From Wyeomyia smithii (taxonomy: Eukaryota > Arthropoda > Insecta > Diptera > Culicidae): DNA of 64,000 nucleotides. A program made the position numbers and the translations under genes. Of the stretch, positions 1 through 13,200 are shown in pieces. The stretch lies in contig NC_073695.1 in assembly GCF_029784165.1 (NCBI RefSeq), forward strand, positions 234,099,844 through 234,163,843. Direction: 5' to 3'. The notes below the pieces were generated by a model that did no database searches, was not told the origin of the DNA, and saw nothing but the letters and a program-made list of their open reading frames with translations. How positions within the stretch are numbered: the first letter of the stretch is position 1; each line of letters opens with the position of its first letter.

Positions 1-19
1 TGGATCCGCAAAGCTTGGA

Positions 20-560
20 AGAGGCTAGGAAAACTTGTAAAAAAACACAAAGCAGCTGGAAAGGACGGCTTACCAGCTGAACTTTTATAAGCCGGGAGTT
101 AGCATCTGTTGCGTGCAATCCATCGGCTTATCCTGAATGTTTGGTCCAAAGACAAACTACCACCGACTCAATTCTAAATTCTACTTTAAAGATTCTCTCA
201 CGCATATTATTTCATACACTGAGATCGTTGCAGATAGCCTTTGTCGGAGAGTACCAGTGCGGTTTCCGGGAAGGGCGATCTACAACGGACCAAATGTTTA
301 CCATGCGTCAAATCCCTGACAAGTTCAAAAAAGTAAACTTGCAGAATCATCGTCTGTTTGAAGACTTCGAAGCGGCATACGATTCAGTTAAGCGCACCGA
401 ATTATGGCAGATCATGCTTTAACACGGTTCCCCAACAAAACTAATTAAGCTGATTCGTGTCACCCTTGACGGTTTCTCATCATCCGTCAAGATAGCAGGC
501 GTATTTTCGGACCCGTTCGTGACGTTAAACAGTCTGCAAAGATTCTGAGATGAAGAATGC
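20..560 (+). pseudogene. Decayed non-LTR reverse transcriptase fragment
   Basis: Read across several frames, the strand gives KHKAAGKDGLPAEL, AIHRLILNVWSKDKLPP, FVGEYQCGFREGRSTTDQMF, then NHRLFEDFEAAYDSVKR and LIKLIRVTLDGFSSSVKIAG. These are successive RT motifs of a common mosquito LINE family. Frameshifts and stops break it, and it fades near the QGD motif. A related piece lies at the other end of the window (63600-63860). The clade is not assigned. Confidence 0.7.
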
Positions 561-599
561 GTGGGTTGCAACTGGCAAAATTTCCAACGTACGTTCACT

Positions 600-2143
600 T
601 CAAATACTTCGAAGTCGGCCATTTGTGGCTTCAATGCCGTTTCACCTTAATACATCAGTCTTGGAATGTTTAAGTCCTAAATCATTCCACATTTGAATGT
701 TATTCGGACAACAATCTGAAGTAGAAGCGTAAACCTTCAACCCTTCTTCAGTTCTCTCCACCTCGCGTCCTCTGGATGATATCTAACAGAACAGGCTTGA
801 GGAATCCATCCGGTATCGAGTTGGCTGTAAAAATATAGGCGACCACTTGTTTCCATCGGCTGCATACTCCAACCAGCATAAATACTAGACCATAGATTGC
901 TCTCTCTTCTTGCCCGGGGATAGAATCCTTTCCGAAGTTTTTTTTTTGGTATTGCAACAGTAATAAAGACTTCGGTAAATTGACATTTCATCCAGTACTG
1001 TTCCACAGTCTTTTTCAGCAGCTGACATACAACGAACTTTTTTCTCCAGCAGATCAAATACTTCCGTCAGAACTCAACAGTCAAAATGAAGATTTTGCAG
1101 ATATAGATGGGTGCGAATAGAGAAACGGATGTTTCTTCGTATCTCGAATAAATTTATAACCCTTTGCCCCACAAATCTAATTTCAAAACTCTCTGTGATA
1201 GAACAGTCGTACCACATTTGTAAAACATCACCACGTAACAGACGGACTCGTTCTAAGTTAAAAGGGTATATCTCTGGGATTTTTTCGTCAAACGCCTCAT
1301 AGTCTGTCGAAGAAATTGCACAATTTAATGTTGTTTTTCGTTTCGTTGTCGAAGAGTATGAGTTGTTGTGACCAGTCTGAGAAAATAAAAGTAACAATTA
1401 AAAATGGTCATTCTTTTAGTTCTGAGTGATATCGATTAGGTACCTTTTAGTTTCAAGTATGCTTGTACCGATGCTTCTGTTCGACCTACTAGAAACTGGA
1501 CGTTTTAGAAAATGCTGAAAATGATGAAATAACCTGCGAACTTTTTACTGAGGAGCTTGGAAACTTCGGTATAGCTCCAGGTACAGTAAACAATGCATCG
1601 TTCAGTGCTGCGTACTCGTTGTGAAGCTGTGTGTAGAAACCAAAATGAGTGAGCGAATTCCAATTATTAATTTGTTTACTTACGCTACGAAACCATGAAT
1701 TTTCCTGCACTTTCTGATGCGGTGACCACTTACAAAAATCTATCCATTTTTGTCTTAACACGGTATTCTTTGGAAAACGAAAAACTCATGGTACTGGAGA
1801 CCTTGACTGGTTTATTTTCACAAAACGACATGGTACATTTCATCTTCCATTGACTTTTTTAACCGCTCCTATATTTATATCAACAATTACTTTCATCTCA
1901 TCACTCTTATTTGCCGAATTTACCGTCAAATTTTACAATTTTTCAAAGTAAAAGTATAAAAAGTAATTGATTTGATGGATAACTATAAAAAACGATCGGA
2001 AAACAACGACCAAACAAATGGGAACACGATTCACTTTACTTCAACTTTTTTCCGTAAACCAAGAGAGAAGCCCACACAAGGCAGAGGATTTCTTTCATCA
2101 CCTTCAACATAACCTACAAGACTGGCGTTGTTTGGTTAGACCC
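600..2143. other. Intergenic stretch without recognised gene
   Basis: Downstream of the ETS gene. Short open frames occur on both strands but none has a family motif or coding look. Positions about 590-650 resemble 37350-37405 (shared 'cgaagtcg..catttttggcttcaat' type sequence), so part of this is an old dispersed repeat. Confidence 0.5.
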
Positions 2144-3807
2144 TTTATTTAACGTAATTTAAAAGCTTATACATCTCTTAGCAATGTGAAACAGTATTCT
2201 AATCATAAGTATTTAGTTTAATATCTAAGATTTTATAAGAACGAAATGAACTGCACAACTTCAAGCAGTAGATATGAAACTCGGCAACATTTTTAATGTT
2301 ATCGATGTGAAATAGTAGGTTACAACGAAAGCTGAAAAGAATTATCGAATATCTTTAAGGCACTTAGATCACAATTGGTTAATGGTTTTTGGAGTGCTTA
2401 CAGCTACGTTTTTTTAAAATCTTGCAATCGATTTTGTTTTGATTCACCATCTAATACATACCCTGCCACCGTTTTTTAAAGACTACATTATTGTTCACAT
2501 AATACATTAGGTAAAGGAAAAAATTGTAAAACCATAGTACAATCTTAACGCTTAGGCTACTAAACAGTTAATGAGTGTTTTTGTTTGTGGGATTCTAACG
2601 TTCGAAAAGTCTTCGCTGAGAAAGTGAGCTCTGGTTTCTCATCGAAGACTTTTTTCCTACGGATTTACTTACATAAACGAAAATAAATACAAGAACAAAG
2701 AAACTCTTCCGGTCGATCCGCATTCTGCAGCGGTGCGATCGACGCGTAAAGTGCGATATATTGCAACGATAGCCTAATAATGTCGTATGTACAATCTTAA
2801 CAATTCTAGCATTTGTCTTAAATTCTAGTTTAAATACAATAAAAGAAATCGATGTATTCTATCCGGAAAAAATATCATCTTAATTGTATCGTTCATAGAA
2901 CTTACAATAAAAATATATCATAGATATATGGGACCAAAATTACCGGTGTCTAATCTGCGGCCACTCGCTTACCACCTGCTGATGAGGTTCTGGAGAACCG
3001 TTGCAGTTAGATCACGCGGTAAGAAATACAGCAAAAAAACTTCAAAAGTTCAGATCTCTATGTTATATTCGATTCCGTTTGCTGAACGTGCTGAAACCTG
3101 TAACCACACTTCGATCTGAGCGTCGTTCTTAGTTTGCTTCTTAGGAAAGCGTCCTCGTTACCCGGAAGAAATTACCTTCTGCCAAGTAAGCTAAGCTAAG
3201 CTTGATTCTTAGTGTAACTGGGTTCAGCCGTTCTGCCGCCTGTGAACATAACGTTCGAGATTCCTGGCGTTAGAGATTCAAGCCTGTTGACTAGTTTTCG
3301 TCATACTAACGAACTTGACAAACAAGGCCTCGCAAGCTGCTGTAAACCTGCGGCTGCGTGTGAGTTGTAAATCACATCATTTTAAGAATATTATCATCCG
3401 CGGGACAAGTTAATACCACTTGCCGCCGGGCGGAGCTTGGTACGATAATACAAAAGAGTGATTTCTGGGTACTTATGACTTACATTACTACCGAAAACAC
3501 TGGCACACGGAAATCTTGATTGTTTCGTGGAAAATAAACGAGCGATCGCAAGCCAAGTTCGAAGCCGAATGTTTATCTTCGGCTTCCGACCGGGGCGTGA
3601 GTCCGAAAACTTTCTACAGAACAGAGATTTTCTTCGCAAACATTACCTTTCACTCAGTCGCGCAATCAGACCGTTGGTAAATAACTTAAAATAGCTTAAC
3701 GTAAACAAACAAACAGACGCGATCGTTCTGCGCGGTACCTGCGCGTTTCTTCTCTTGCACACGATACGATACAAACACCCTTCCAATCCCTTGGAGTCCC
3801 GAAGCGC
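2144..3807 (-). other. Probable 3'UTR of the ETS gene
   Basis: Downstream of the stop there is no recognisable repeat until about 2.1 kb. The first AATAAA on the minus strand that I see is at 2149-2144; weaker ATTAAA hexamers lie near 2298 and 2220. A Pumilio-type octamer TGTACATA lies on the minus strand at 2793-2786, and a strong hairpin at 2605-2653. The end point is a guess from the hexamer only. Confidence 0.3.
2605..2653. other. 18-bp hairpin in the gene's 3' flank
   Basis: 2605-2623 pairs with 2635-2653 with 18 of 19 positions matched (one C/T mismatch) and an 11-nt loop. The arms contain GTCTTCG and CGAAGAC and end in an A run opposite a T run. It could be a structured 3'UTR element or the relic of a small inverted-repeat element; it is shorter than a typical microRNA precursor. 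Confidence 0.5.
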
Positions 3808-4205
3808 TTACAGTGAGTACGGATGGCAGAACTGATAGACCAACCGCTGGGAACGTTCGGTTTTCTGCATGATTCCCTTTTTGTAGTACTGTCGAATCGA
3901 TCGTGATAGTTTGTCGTAGTTCATGGCCGGCCTATTCTTGCGGCGGCCCCACAGACGCGCCACGCGAACCGAATCTTCAATCTTGAATACGCCCTTGCTG
4001 CGATCGATCCAACGGATTGCGCTCTGGTGCTGATCGGGTGCTGCGAGCAGCTCCTTCAGGAACTGCCACAGATGGATGTGGGATCCACCCTGGCGGGGTT
4101 TACTCGAGCCGCTGCCAGACGGACCGGCGGCATTTGACGGGGTCGCTGCGGGGGGCATCGCGCCACCCGGTGGGGTACTTTCGAGTGGCATGTCTTCGTC
4201 GTCGT
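3808..4205 (-). CDS. Ets98B: Coding exon 5 of the ETS gene (ETS DNA-binding domain, stop)
   Basis: 398 nt; completes codon 406 and codes residues 407-537, stop TAA at 3810-3808. Acceptor CTCTCCTTGCAG. A Pro/Gly/Ser linker is followed by the complete winged-helix ETS domain: IHLWQFLKELL (helix 1), IRWIDRSKGVFKIED (sheet), VARLWGRRKNRPAMNYDKL (helices 2-3), SRSIRQYYKKGIMQK (recognition helix and wing), RLVYQFCHPY (end). Both DNA-contacting arginines of helix 3 are present. The Ser and Gln of SRSIRQYY are PDEF-subfamily residues where most ETS factors have Ala and Tyr. Confidence 0.95.
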
Positions 4206-7200
4206 CTGCAAGGAGAGAGAGAAAATATGATTGCCATTAGAATTATTACCAAAAAACAAGCAACAAGGTGTAAATTCCACCAGAGTGCCGCTATCAGTTC
4301 CCACGAAACAACCTTACATAATGGCTAGTTCTTGTCGGAAAGTCCGTCAGGCCGGAAATCAATGTCCGATAAGTAGAGCAAGCATCACGATAGAAGTGTA
4401 ACATCTGCTGTCGCATGGACTTCCCGCGAAGACAAATTAGTAAAGTGCGCTAGATACCTTTGTTCTAGCGCACTTCTAGATTACCAATCGGTTCGCGAAA
4501 TCTTTAGTTGTACTTCTTTAGTCTAATGAAAAATTTGTTCCTGATAAGTGCTATCAAAACCAGGAAAAATGAAAAAAAATGTACAGAGGAAAACATCTGA
4601 TGATGACATCTGCTACGTGACACGAACAACGATAGTGACATTTATTGTGGCCTTGTCATACTATGTTCTGATTGATTGATGATTGAGGTCTGTTCCTAGT
4701 AACTGTTTTCTTGCATCGTATATTCTAAACCTTTTCTTTAGTACTTCGTGTTTTTGTTATGTTTTTCAATATAGTTTGGTTGTCATTTATCAACGATTCA
4801 AGTTCATCACTAGTTAATTTACCAATTTTTATCGACAGAAGATTACTTTCTTATAATTTATTTGAACTTTTGAGCTTTATACACAGTCACAGCAATATTA
4901 GCTTTTTATCAGATGCCTATTTAAATCTAATACTGAGTTTAATTGATTTTTTTTCAAATTCTCATCAAGGTGAAGCATATTCAAATATCTCTTTTGAGCT
5001 GTGTTGAGTTGCGGCGTCAATTGGCATTCCTAATTTCAAACTGTTCCCCTTTCTTTGATTCTTGGTGCATTTACTGCTCTAAGATTAAAGAATAATATCA
5101 TTTCGTTCGGAAATGTTTTAATTTGGAATAAAATTTTACTGTTATTTCGTGTATCGCACAATTTTCCCATCACCTTTCTAACCTTTCTTCCCCATCACAG
5201 CAGACATTGGAATATACAAACGGTTTGAGTTCCTTAACGATTTGTTGTTATTGTTTTACTCGCTCGAGTGCTACTACTACGCACCCACCGAAACTATAAC
5301 TCTCGGTAATCACATACAAAAACTAGCATGCAAAAATTTGGTTTTTATTGTCTATACAATCACAACATTCACTGCAAAAGGATGATTTACTGGAAAGTGA
5401 ATCGACTAGCAGCAAGCGGAGCTGCGGTAAGTTGCAGCGCAGCAGGCGGTGATTTCAAAAATAATATTTTTGCATGTTTTTAGCAGCAACACCCGCTCAG
5501 TCGATTGCAGCCTTCCATAGCGGACAGACCAACAAAGGAGAGTGAAAAGCACTGTCAGGATCTCGTGTCTTCGCTTTCAGCCGTTTTAAAGCGAAGCCTT
5601 GGTGCTACATCCCGATTCGGAGCTTGACCTGCTGTTTATTTATACACAGACTTTGCAGCCGACTGTTTAGTGTACAGGACAATTGCGGGGCTAGCGCTAC
5701 GACCTACTGACACTAATAGTCTCTTCCAAGCCGAGACTCGAACCTACGACGACGACTGGCTTGTTGGCAATTTTTTTTCAATTTTTCCAATTTCTTGGTA
5801 AATTTTCGAGGGTCAAAAAATCACAACTTTGAGCGCTTCATGGCACTCCTAAGTTATGACCGATTGAGCTAAAATTTTGCACGGGTCATTTTTCGGGCCA
5901 ATAAACAAACCGTACATGGTAGGTGTGTATTTGTGTATGTATGTGTGTAGATGTGTATGTGTGTAGATGTGTATTTGTGTATGTGTGTGTGTTTAATGTT
6001 GGTTAATATACAAATGTTTTTCATATCACAAATCGTGTAATTTCAAGAAAATCGCGCAATTTCGAGAGAATCGCGTAAAAAAATCGGGTAAAATAAAATC
6101 ACGTAAAAAAAGTCGCGTAAAAACAGAATTCAGTGTAGTGTATCTAGCTGTACAAAAGATTTTTTGGTTGTGACAAACATAACTACAATAATGACGTTGT
6201 TCCTAAGAGTGTGCGTTTTATACCTGTTTACCCTACTCTGATTTGCCTAGAATTTTTTTTTATTTTGCTAATACACATCTCTAAAACTCTTTTGAAATTG
6301 GACACTTTTAATGATGCAATTTAAGAAAATTAGCCAAGGAATTCAGAAAATAAATAATTTTTGACCGGAAGTTACACTGCTCGACAACAGCGAAAGAATG
6401 CTGCCCTAAGGCTCAAAATATTTACCCAAGAAAGATTATAGCTATTTAACCATTCCTGTGAAATTAGGCGCCTCTTGCCATTGTCAAATCGCGTCAACTT
6501 ACGTCAAAGTGTCGCATAATCGTTGCCCGCCGGTTTGGTTCACAGGAACGGTTAAATAAAACTATAATCTTTTTTTTTCCAGTTTGAGCTTTAGGCCACT
6601 CCTGTGTTGACGATTTTTTCAATTATTTTATTTCACCACAGATTGCATAAAAATATTATATTGGAGATATCTGGAACATTATTATTTATCAAGTATAAAA
6701 CAATAATTGAAAAGATATCCTATGAAAAAAGTAAAATAATCTTTGGGAACAAACTCCAATTCATTTAAATCTCAGGCTTTTTTCTAAACAAAATCAAAAA
6801 AACTTCACCGAGACTAAAAAAATTTAAGTTGTTTACTGATAATGCTGTCTCTGGTGTAAAAATGATCAAGAGGTGAGTACGCTTTGTTGGGAAATTATAC
6901 ACTTATTTCAAGAGAAAATTTCGTCAAAAAACTAAAAAAAATTTCTTTGCAATGTTTAAGTTAGAACTTACCAATTTCAAATTAATAAAATCAACTATTT
7001 CGTCTATAGATATCCAAGCGACTGGCAACACTTCCGTCAAAAAACTTTAATTTTTCGAAATCGTTGACTAATTTACTTCAAATTACATCATTCAAAATTC
7101 AGAAAAGATGAATATAGATGCTGAAATGAATATAGGAACTGATCTTATATTCATTTCAGCATATATATTCATCTCATCGCTCCTGTTTGTCGAATTAACC

Positions 7201-10200
7201 GTCAAATTTTACTATTTTTCTTGAAAGCAAACCAAACCTTCTGGATTTAAATTTAGAGTTTTTTTTTAAATGAGCTTTTTATTTCAAAAAAAAAATTTTT
7301 TTTCTAGTGTGTATAGTGTTTCCAAAGAGACAAAATTAATATCTATAACTATGCCGAAGACGTTACACCAATCTACCAAATCGTCTCGGTCCACAATACC
7401 TTTTCTACATAGGGAGCATGCATAAATGACGTAGTTTTTTTAGGGTTTGTTGACTCCTCCTCCATCGTAGCATTTCGTCACAAAATCAGACCCCCCTCTA
7501 GATAAAAACGTAGCTTTATAACACCCCCCATCCCCCACGGAATTTTTTTAGGGCAAATTTTATTATTAAAAACATACATTGTATCCTAAATGAACAAGAA
7601 AAGACAAGAAAGTTTTGAAAGTCACCCTAAACAGACAAACAATTAGACAAAACAAAACAATTAGAACAAATCCCATTTTTTCATAGTTTCGTATTTGCTA
7701 CGTAGCTTGGCTTGATCCCCTAGGCTCCCCCTCGTCACATTTCGTCACAAATCTGCAAACCCCCATTTCTCCCCCTCGAATGCTACGTCATTCATGAATG
7801 TTCCCATAGCATTTTTACATAGCATCAAAAACGAGTCATGAATAAAAAACCAACAGCACAAAATTGCACCTTTTCCCATAGAACCTACTATGAAAAGTTT
7901 TTATCAAATCAAATGTGATTTTTCGTGGAATTGCTCAGAAATAGAAATTCTGAACGACACAGTAAACTTAACTTTAATTCATGAAAATGTTGTAACTCAA
8001 GTTTTGCTTATAATACTACCAAATGTGTTTTTCTTGAAATTTTTTTCTCAAAACCACGATGAAAATTCTACTAACTTTCTATGCTAAATACGTTTTCCTT
8101 TGAAAAATGCCTCAAAAAACGGCCGAAACGTCGGATAATTTTACTAGATGGTCGTGTATTTTTTTTAGAAAAAAACTGAGAAAACCAAAAGACGAAAAAC
8201 ATCCGCTGTAAATAACAGAAGTTTGAAATTCATGACACTGCGTGGAAAAAACACACATGTGAAGTTGTTGGGTAATACATGGTGCTTGCAGACAAATAAT
8301 CAAATTTACGAACAATTTCTACGATCGTATGAAAAAGCATATGTTTACAAAACACGTCGATATGGAATAAATATTAGTGCGTAATAGATAATACTAAATT
8401 AGGCACGTACAAATGGAACCATATCAGAACAACACAAAACCTGCCCGCGAAAACCAGTCCACTCCGAATGGTTGCGCAACCGCGATGAATTAAAGTTTAT
8501 TTCGTAAGCAGAATGAGTTCGAAGAACGCCAAATGACTTCCAATTTAAATCCTATTCCCATCGATTATCGTGCTTATTCAACTTTGGGGTAAAGCCTATT
8601 ATTTTAATATTTACCTTTGGACTACAAACTGAATCATCCGATGATGTTTCATAAAAAAGTGTCTACGAGAAAAAAGTCAAACCGACATTACACTGCAGCA
8701 AAAAAAAGAATCCTTGCAAAAACATCGGGATCGGGAACCGTGCAAAGTGAAAGGCGCATTGTCTCTCCCATGTTATTCCCACTGCGATTCCCCTAGTCAC
8801 ATGTACACAACGGATTGAACCAGACAGTAAACCCACACACACGGTTCAGTGGTACAGTTGAGCAAAACACCAAATATTTAAATCGCTCACTGCACACCGC
8901 AAACAGTACACAGCCAGGCAGGGTAGGGTGGGGTAGGGTAGGGCAGGGCAGGGCAGGAGTAACAACAACAAAGCCAACAAAGTATAATTATTGTAATCAA
9001 AGTAAAAGGTGATCTTGTGGGGTGTTTTTTCTCCCTCTCTTTCTTCGTCTTCTTGCCCATGTTGACGAATACGACGCCGTTTCAGTGCACTCGAGGTATG
9101 CACACAACGATTGGACCCTACTAGCTAGGGCTAGCTGGGGACAAACGAAGGTGGAAGACTTGTTGTTTTTTTTTTTTTTTTTTTTAAGGGGGGATTTGTT
9201 AGTAGCTTAAGTATTTATGATAAATATTAGTAAATAATGAGTATGTGTGTCCAATCACAAATGGTGACTTCTCAACACTGTTAGAAATTTGTAATTTTAA
9301 TTGTTAGGATTTGTTTGCTTTCGCAATTAGGACTTATCATTCGTAGGGATTTAAACCTACTTGTCAGAAAAGGGGAAGTAAACTTACAACTAACTTAATT
9401 GCTAACTTATTGGCTATAAAGAGAGCTTATCGTAGCAATTGAGGATTGCAACGATTTTTGTCGAAAATTGTTAATAATTTTATTTGACATAGCTTCTAAT
9501 GGTTCAACACCAGTAAGTCTATGTAATTCGAGTGTACCAAACCAAGGAGGACGCTTCAAAATCATTTTCAGAATTTTATTCTGAATCCTTTGAAGCGTTT
9601 TCTTCCTTGTTGAACAGCAACTTGACCAGATCGGTACAGCATAAAGCATTGCTGGTCTAAAAATTTGTTTGTAAATCAAAAGTTTGTTCTTTAAACAAAG
9701 TTTAGAATTCCTGTTAATGAGAGGATATAAACATCTCGTATATTTGATGCACTTGGCTTGTATACTCTCAATGTGCTCTTTGAAAATAAGTTTTTTATCA
9801 TAAATTAGTCCCAAGTATTTAACCTTGTCGGACCAACTTAAAATAACCCCATTCATCTTGACAACGTGATTATTGTTTGGCTTGAGGAAAGAAGCCCTAG
9901 GCTTATGCGGAAAAATTATCATTTGAGTTTTAGAAGCATTGGGAGAGATTTTCCACTTTTGCAAGTAGGAAGAAAAAATATCTAAACTTTTCTGCAATCG
10001 ACTGCATATGACACGAAGACTTTTTCCTTTTACGGAAATGCTTGTGTCATCGCAGAACAATGACTTTGTGCATCCTGGAGGCAAATCAGGAAGATCTGAA
10101 GTGAATATGTTGTACAGGACTGGACCCAAGACTGAACCTTGAGGCACACCTGCTCTGACAGGAAATCTATCAGATTTTGAATTCTGATAGACAACCTGCA

Positions 10201-13200
10201 GAGTTCGATCAGTAAGATAATTTTTTAAAATTTTGATTAGGAAAATTGGAAAATTAAAAGTTTGCAATTTCGCAATCAAACCTTTATGCCAAACACTGTC
10301 GAATGCTTTTTCTATGTCTAAAAGAGCAGCTCCAGTGGAATAACCTTCAGATTTGTTAGCTCGTATCATATTAGTAACTCTGAGCAATTGATGAGTTGTG
10401 GAATGCCCATGGCGAAATCCAAACTGTTCATTTGCAAAAATTGAATTTTCGTTGATGTGTGACATCATTCTGTTAAGAATAACTCTCTCAAACAGTTTAC
10501 TTATTGAAGAAAGCAAACTGATTGGTCGATAACTTGAAACTTCAGCTGGGTTCTTATCCGGTTTTAAAATGGGAGTAATTTTTGCATTTTTCCATAATTT
10601 GGGAAAATATGCAATTTTGAAGCAGCAATTGAAAATTTTCACTAAAAAATCCATTGTGCTCTCAGGGAGATGTTTGATTAGTATATTAAAGATTCCATCG
10701 TCACCAGGTGCTTTCATATTTTTGAAATTTTTAATAATTGATTTAATCTCATTCAAGTTAGTTTCAATTATTTCTGCAGGTAAAAAATTCTGGGAAGAAA
10801 TTAAATCAAATTGACGTGTGACTTCATTTTCAATTGGACTCACAAAATTCAAATTTGAGTTATGAACACTCTCAAACTGCTGAGCAAGTCTTTGAGCCTT
10901 TTGTTCATTGGATACAAGAAAACGTTCACCATCTTTTAAAACTGGAATAGGCTTTGAAGGTTTCTTAAGAATCTTCGACAGCTTCCAAAATGGTTTTGAA
11001 TATGGTTTCAATTTTTCAACTTTAGTCTCAAAATTTTGATTTCTCAGAAGAGTAAATCTATGTTTAATCTCTTTCTGTAAATCTTTATAAATAGTTTTGA
11101 AAACAGGGTCACGAGAACGTTGATATTGACGTCTGCGGACATTTTTCAAACGAATTAGAAGTTGAAGATTTTCGTCAATTATTGGTGAATCAAATTTCAC
11201 TTGAGCCTTTGGAACAGAATAATTCCTGGCATCAACAATTGCACATTTTAATGCTTCCAAAGCGGAATCAATATTCACTTCGTTTTGCAAATCAAGCTCA
11301 TTATTGAAATTTCTCTCAATATAATTTTTTTATCTTTCCCAGTTAGCCTTGTTATAATTAAAAACAGAGCTCATAGGGTTTAAAACTGATTCATGTGATA
11401 AAGAAAAAGTTATTGGAAGATGGTCAGAATCAAAGTCAGCATGTGTGATCAAATCACTACATACATGACTTTGATCTGTCAGCACCAAATCAATTGTTGA
11501 AGGGTTTCTTACAGAAGAAAAGCATGTAGGACTATTCGGAGACAAAATAGAATAGTATCCTGAAGAACAATCATTGAATAAAATTTTGCCATTGGAATTA
11601 CTTTGAGAATTATTCCATGAACGATGTTTAGCGTTAAAATCGCCGATTATGAAAAATTTCGAACGATTTCTGGTGAGTTTTTGTAAATCACCTTTAAAAT
11701 AATTTTTGAGCTCGCGTGTGCATTGAAATGGTAAATATGCTGCGGCAATAAATAAAATCCCAAGTTCAGTTTGAACTTCAATTCCCAAAGTTTCAATAAC
11801 TTTCGTCTCAAGATGGGGAAGAGCACGATGTTTGATTCGGCGATGAATAACAATTGCAACTCCACCGCCAGAACCCTGAATCCTATCATATCTATGAACC
11901 ACGTAATTGGGATCATATTTTAATTTTATGTTAGGTTTCAAAAATGTTTCAGTAATAATTGCAATATGCACATTATTTACTGTTAAAAAATTAAAAAGCT
12001 CATTCTCATTGGCCTTCAATGAGCGAGCATTCCAATTTAATATTTTAATTGTTTTATTTAAAGTCATTGCTAAATTTTAAATTAGAAACAATTTTAATTG
12101 TAAAATTTGTGCCTATTTGAATGGCTTCAAACATTGATTTTGCCTGCAACATGGCGTTCATAAGATCGAACATTGCCTGTTGCAAAAAAGAAAGTTTACC
12201 TGCCGTAATAGGCCCCAGGCAGTTGACATTAGAAAAAATATTTTCGGCAGCAATATTAGCTGGAGTAATAGGTGTACAATTATTTTCTAGCGTGTTTTGC
12301 TTACCCATATTAACGGTCATTTTCGAACTACCAACACTAGGCGGTATAATGTTCGAACTTCCTGTAACCTGTGCATAAGTTAAACGGGTATGCAAAGGAG
12401 TAGGTAAACTATGCGTCACTGGTACGCTTGAAGAATTTTGTTTTGAAGTTGGTTTTAATTGAGAAATTGAATTTTGTTTACCTTGCCTTGCCTTAACAAT
12501 TGCTAAACGGACTGGGCATTGATAAAAATTTGACATATGGTTGCCGTTACAATTCGCACAGCGAAAATTTTTACTCTCTTTCACAGGACATGTGTCCTTT
12601 TTGTGAGAAGAGTCTCCACAATTAAGACATTTTTGGTCCATGTTACAGAATTTGGAACCATGGCCATAACGTTGGCAAGTACGGCATTGGGTGATATGCT
12701 TTTCACCTCCGCCATACTTCCTATAAGTTTCCCACTTTACACGCACATTATACAAAGCATGTGCTTTTTCAAAAAATTTTAAGTTGTTAACCTCATTGCG
12801 GTTAAAATGAATTAAATAATTAACAAGGGAAATTCCAGTTCTCTGACTGTTTTCGCCTCGTGATTTTTGTTTCATTAGAATTACTTGGGTAGGGGCTATG
12901 CCAAGTAATTCTGTTAAAGTAAGTTTGATCTCATCAACGGTTTGATCGTTGGTGAGACCTTTCAAGACAACCTTGAACGGCTTGGCGTTCTTGGTGTCAT
13001 ATGTAAAAAATTTGTACATCTTGTCAGTTAAATACTGAACAAGACGATCACGACCCTTTACTGAGTCGGCTAATAAGCGGCATTCACCTCTACGGCCAAT
13101 TTGATAGGTAACTTTAACGTCAGAAACAAACGTTGAAAGTTCCTTTTTGAATATATTAAATTCAGAAGAAATAGTTACCACAATAGGTGGAACTTTCTCC

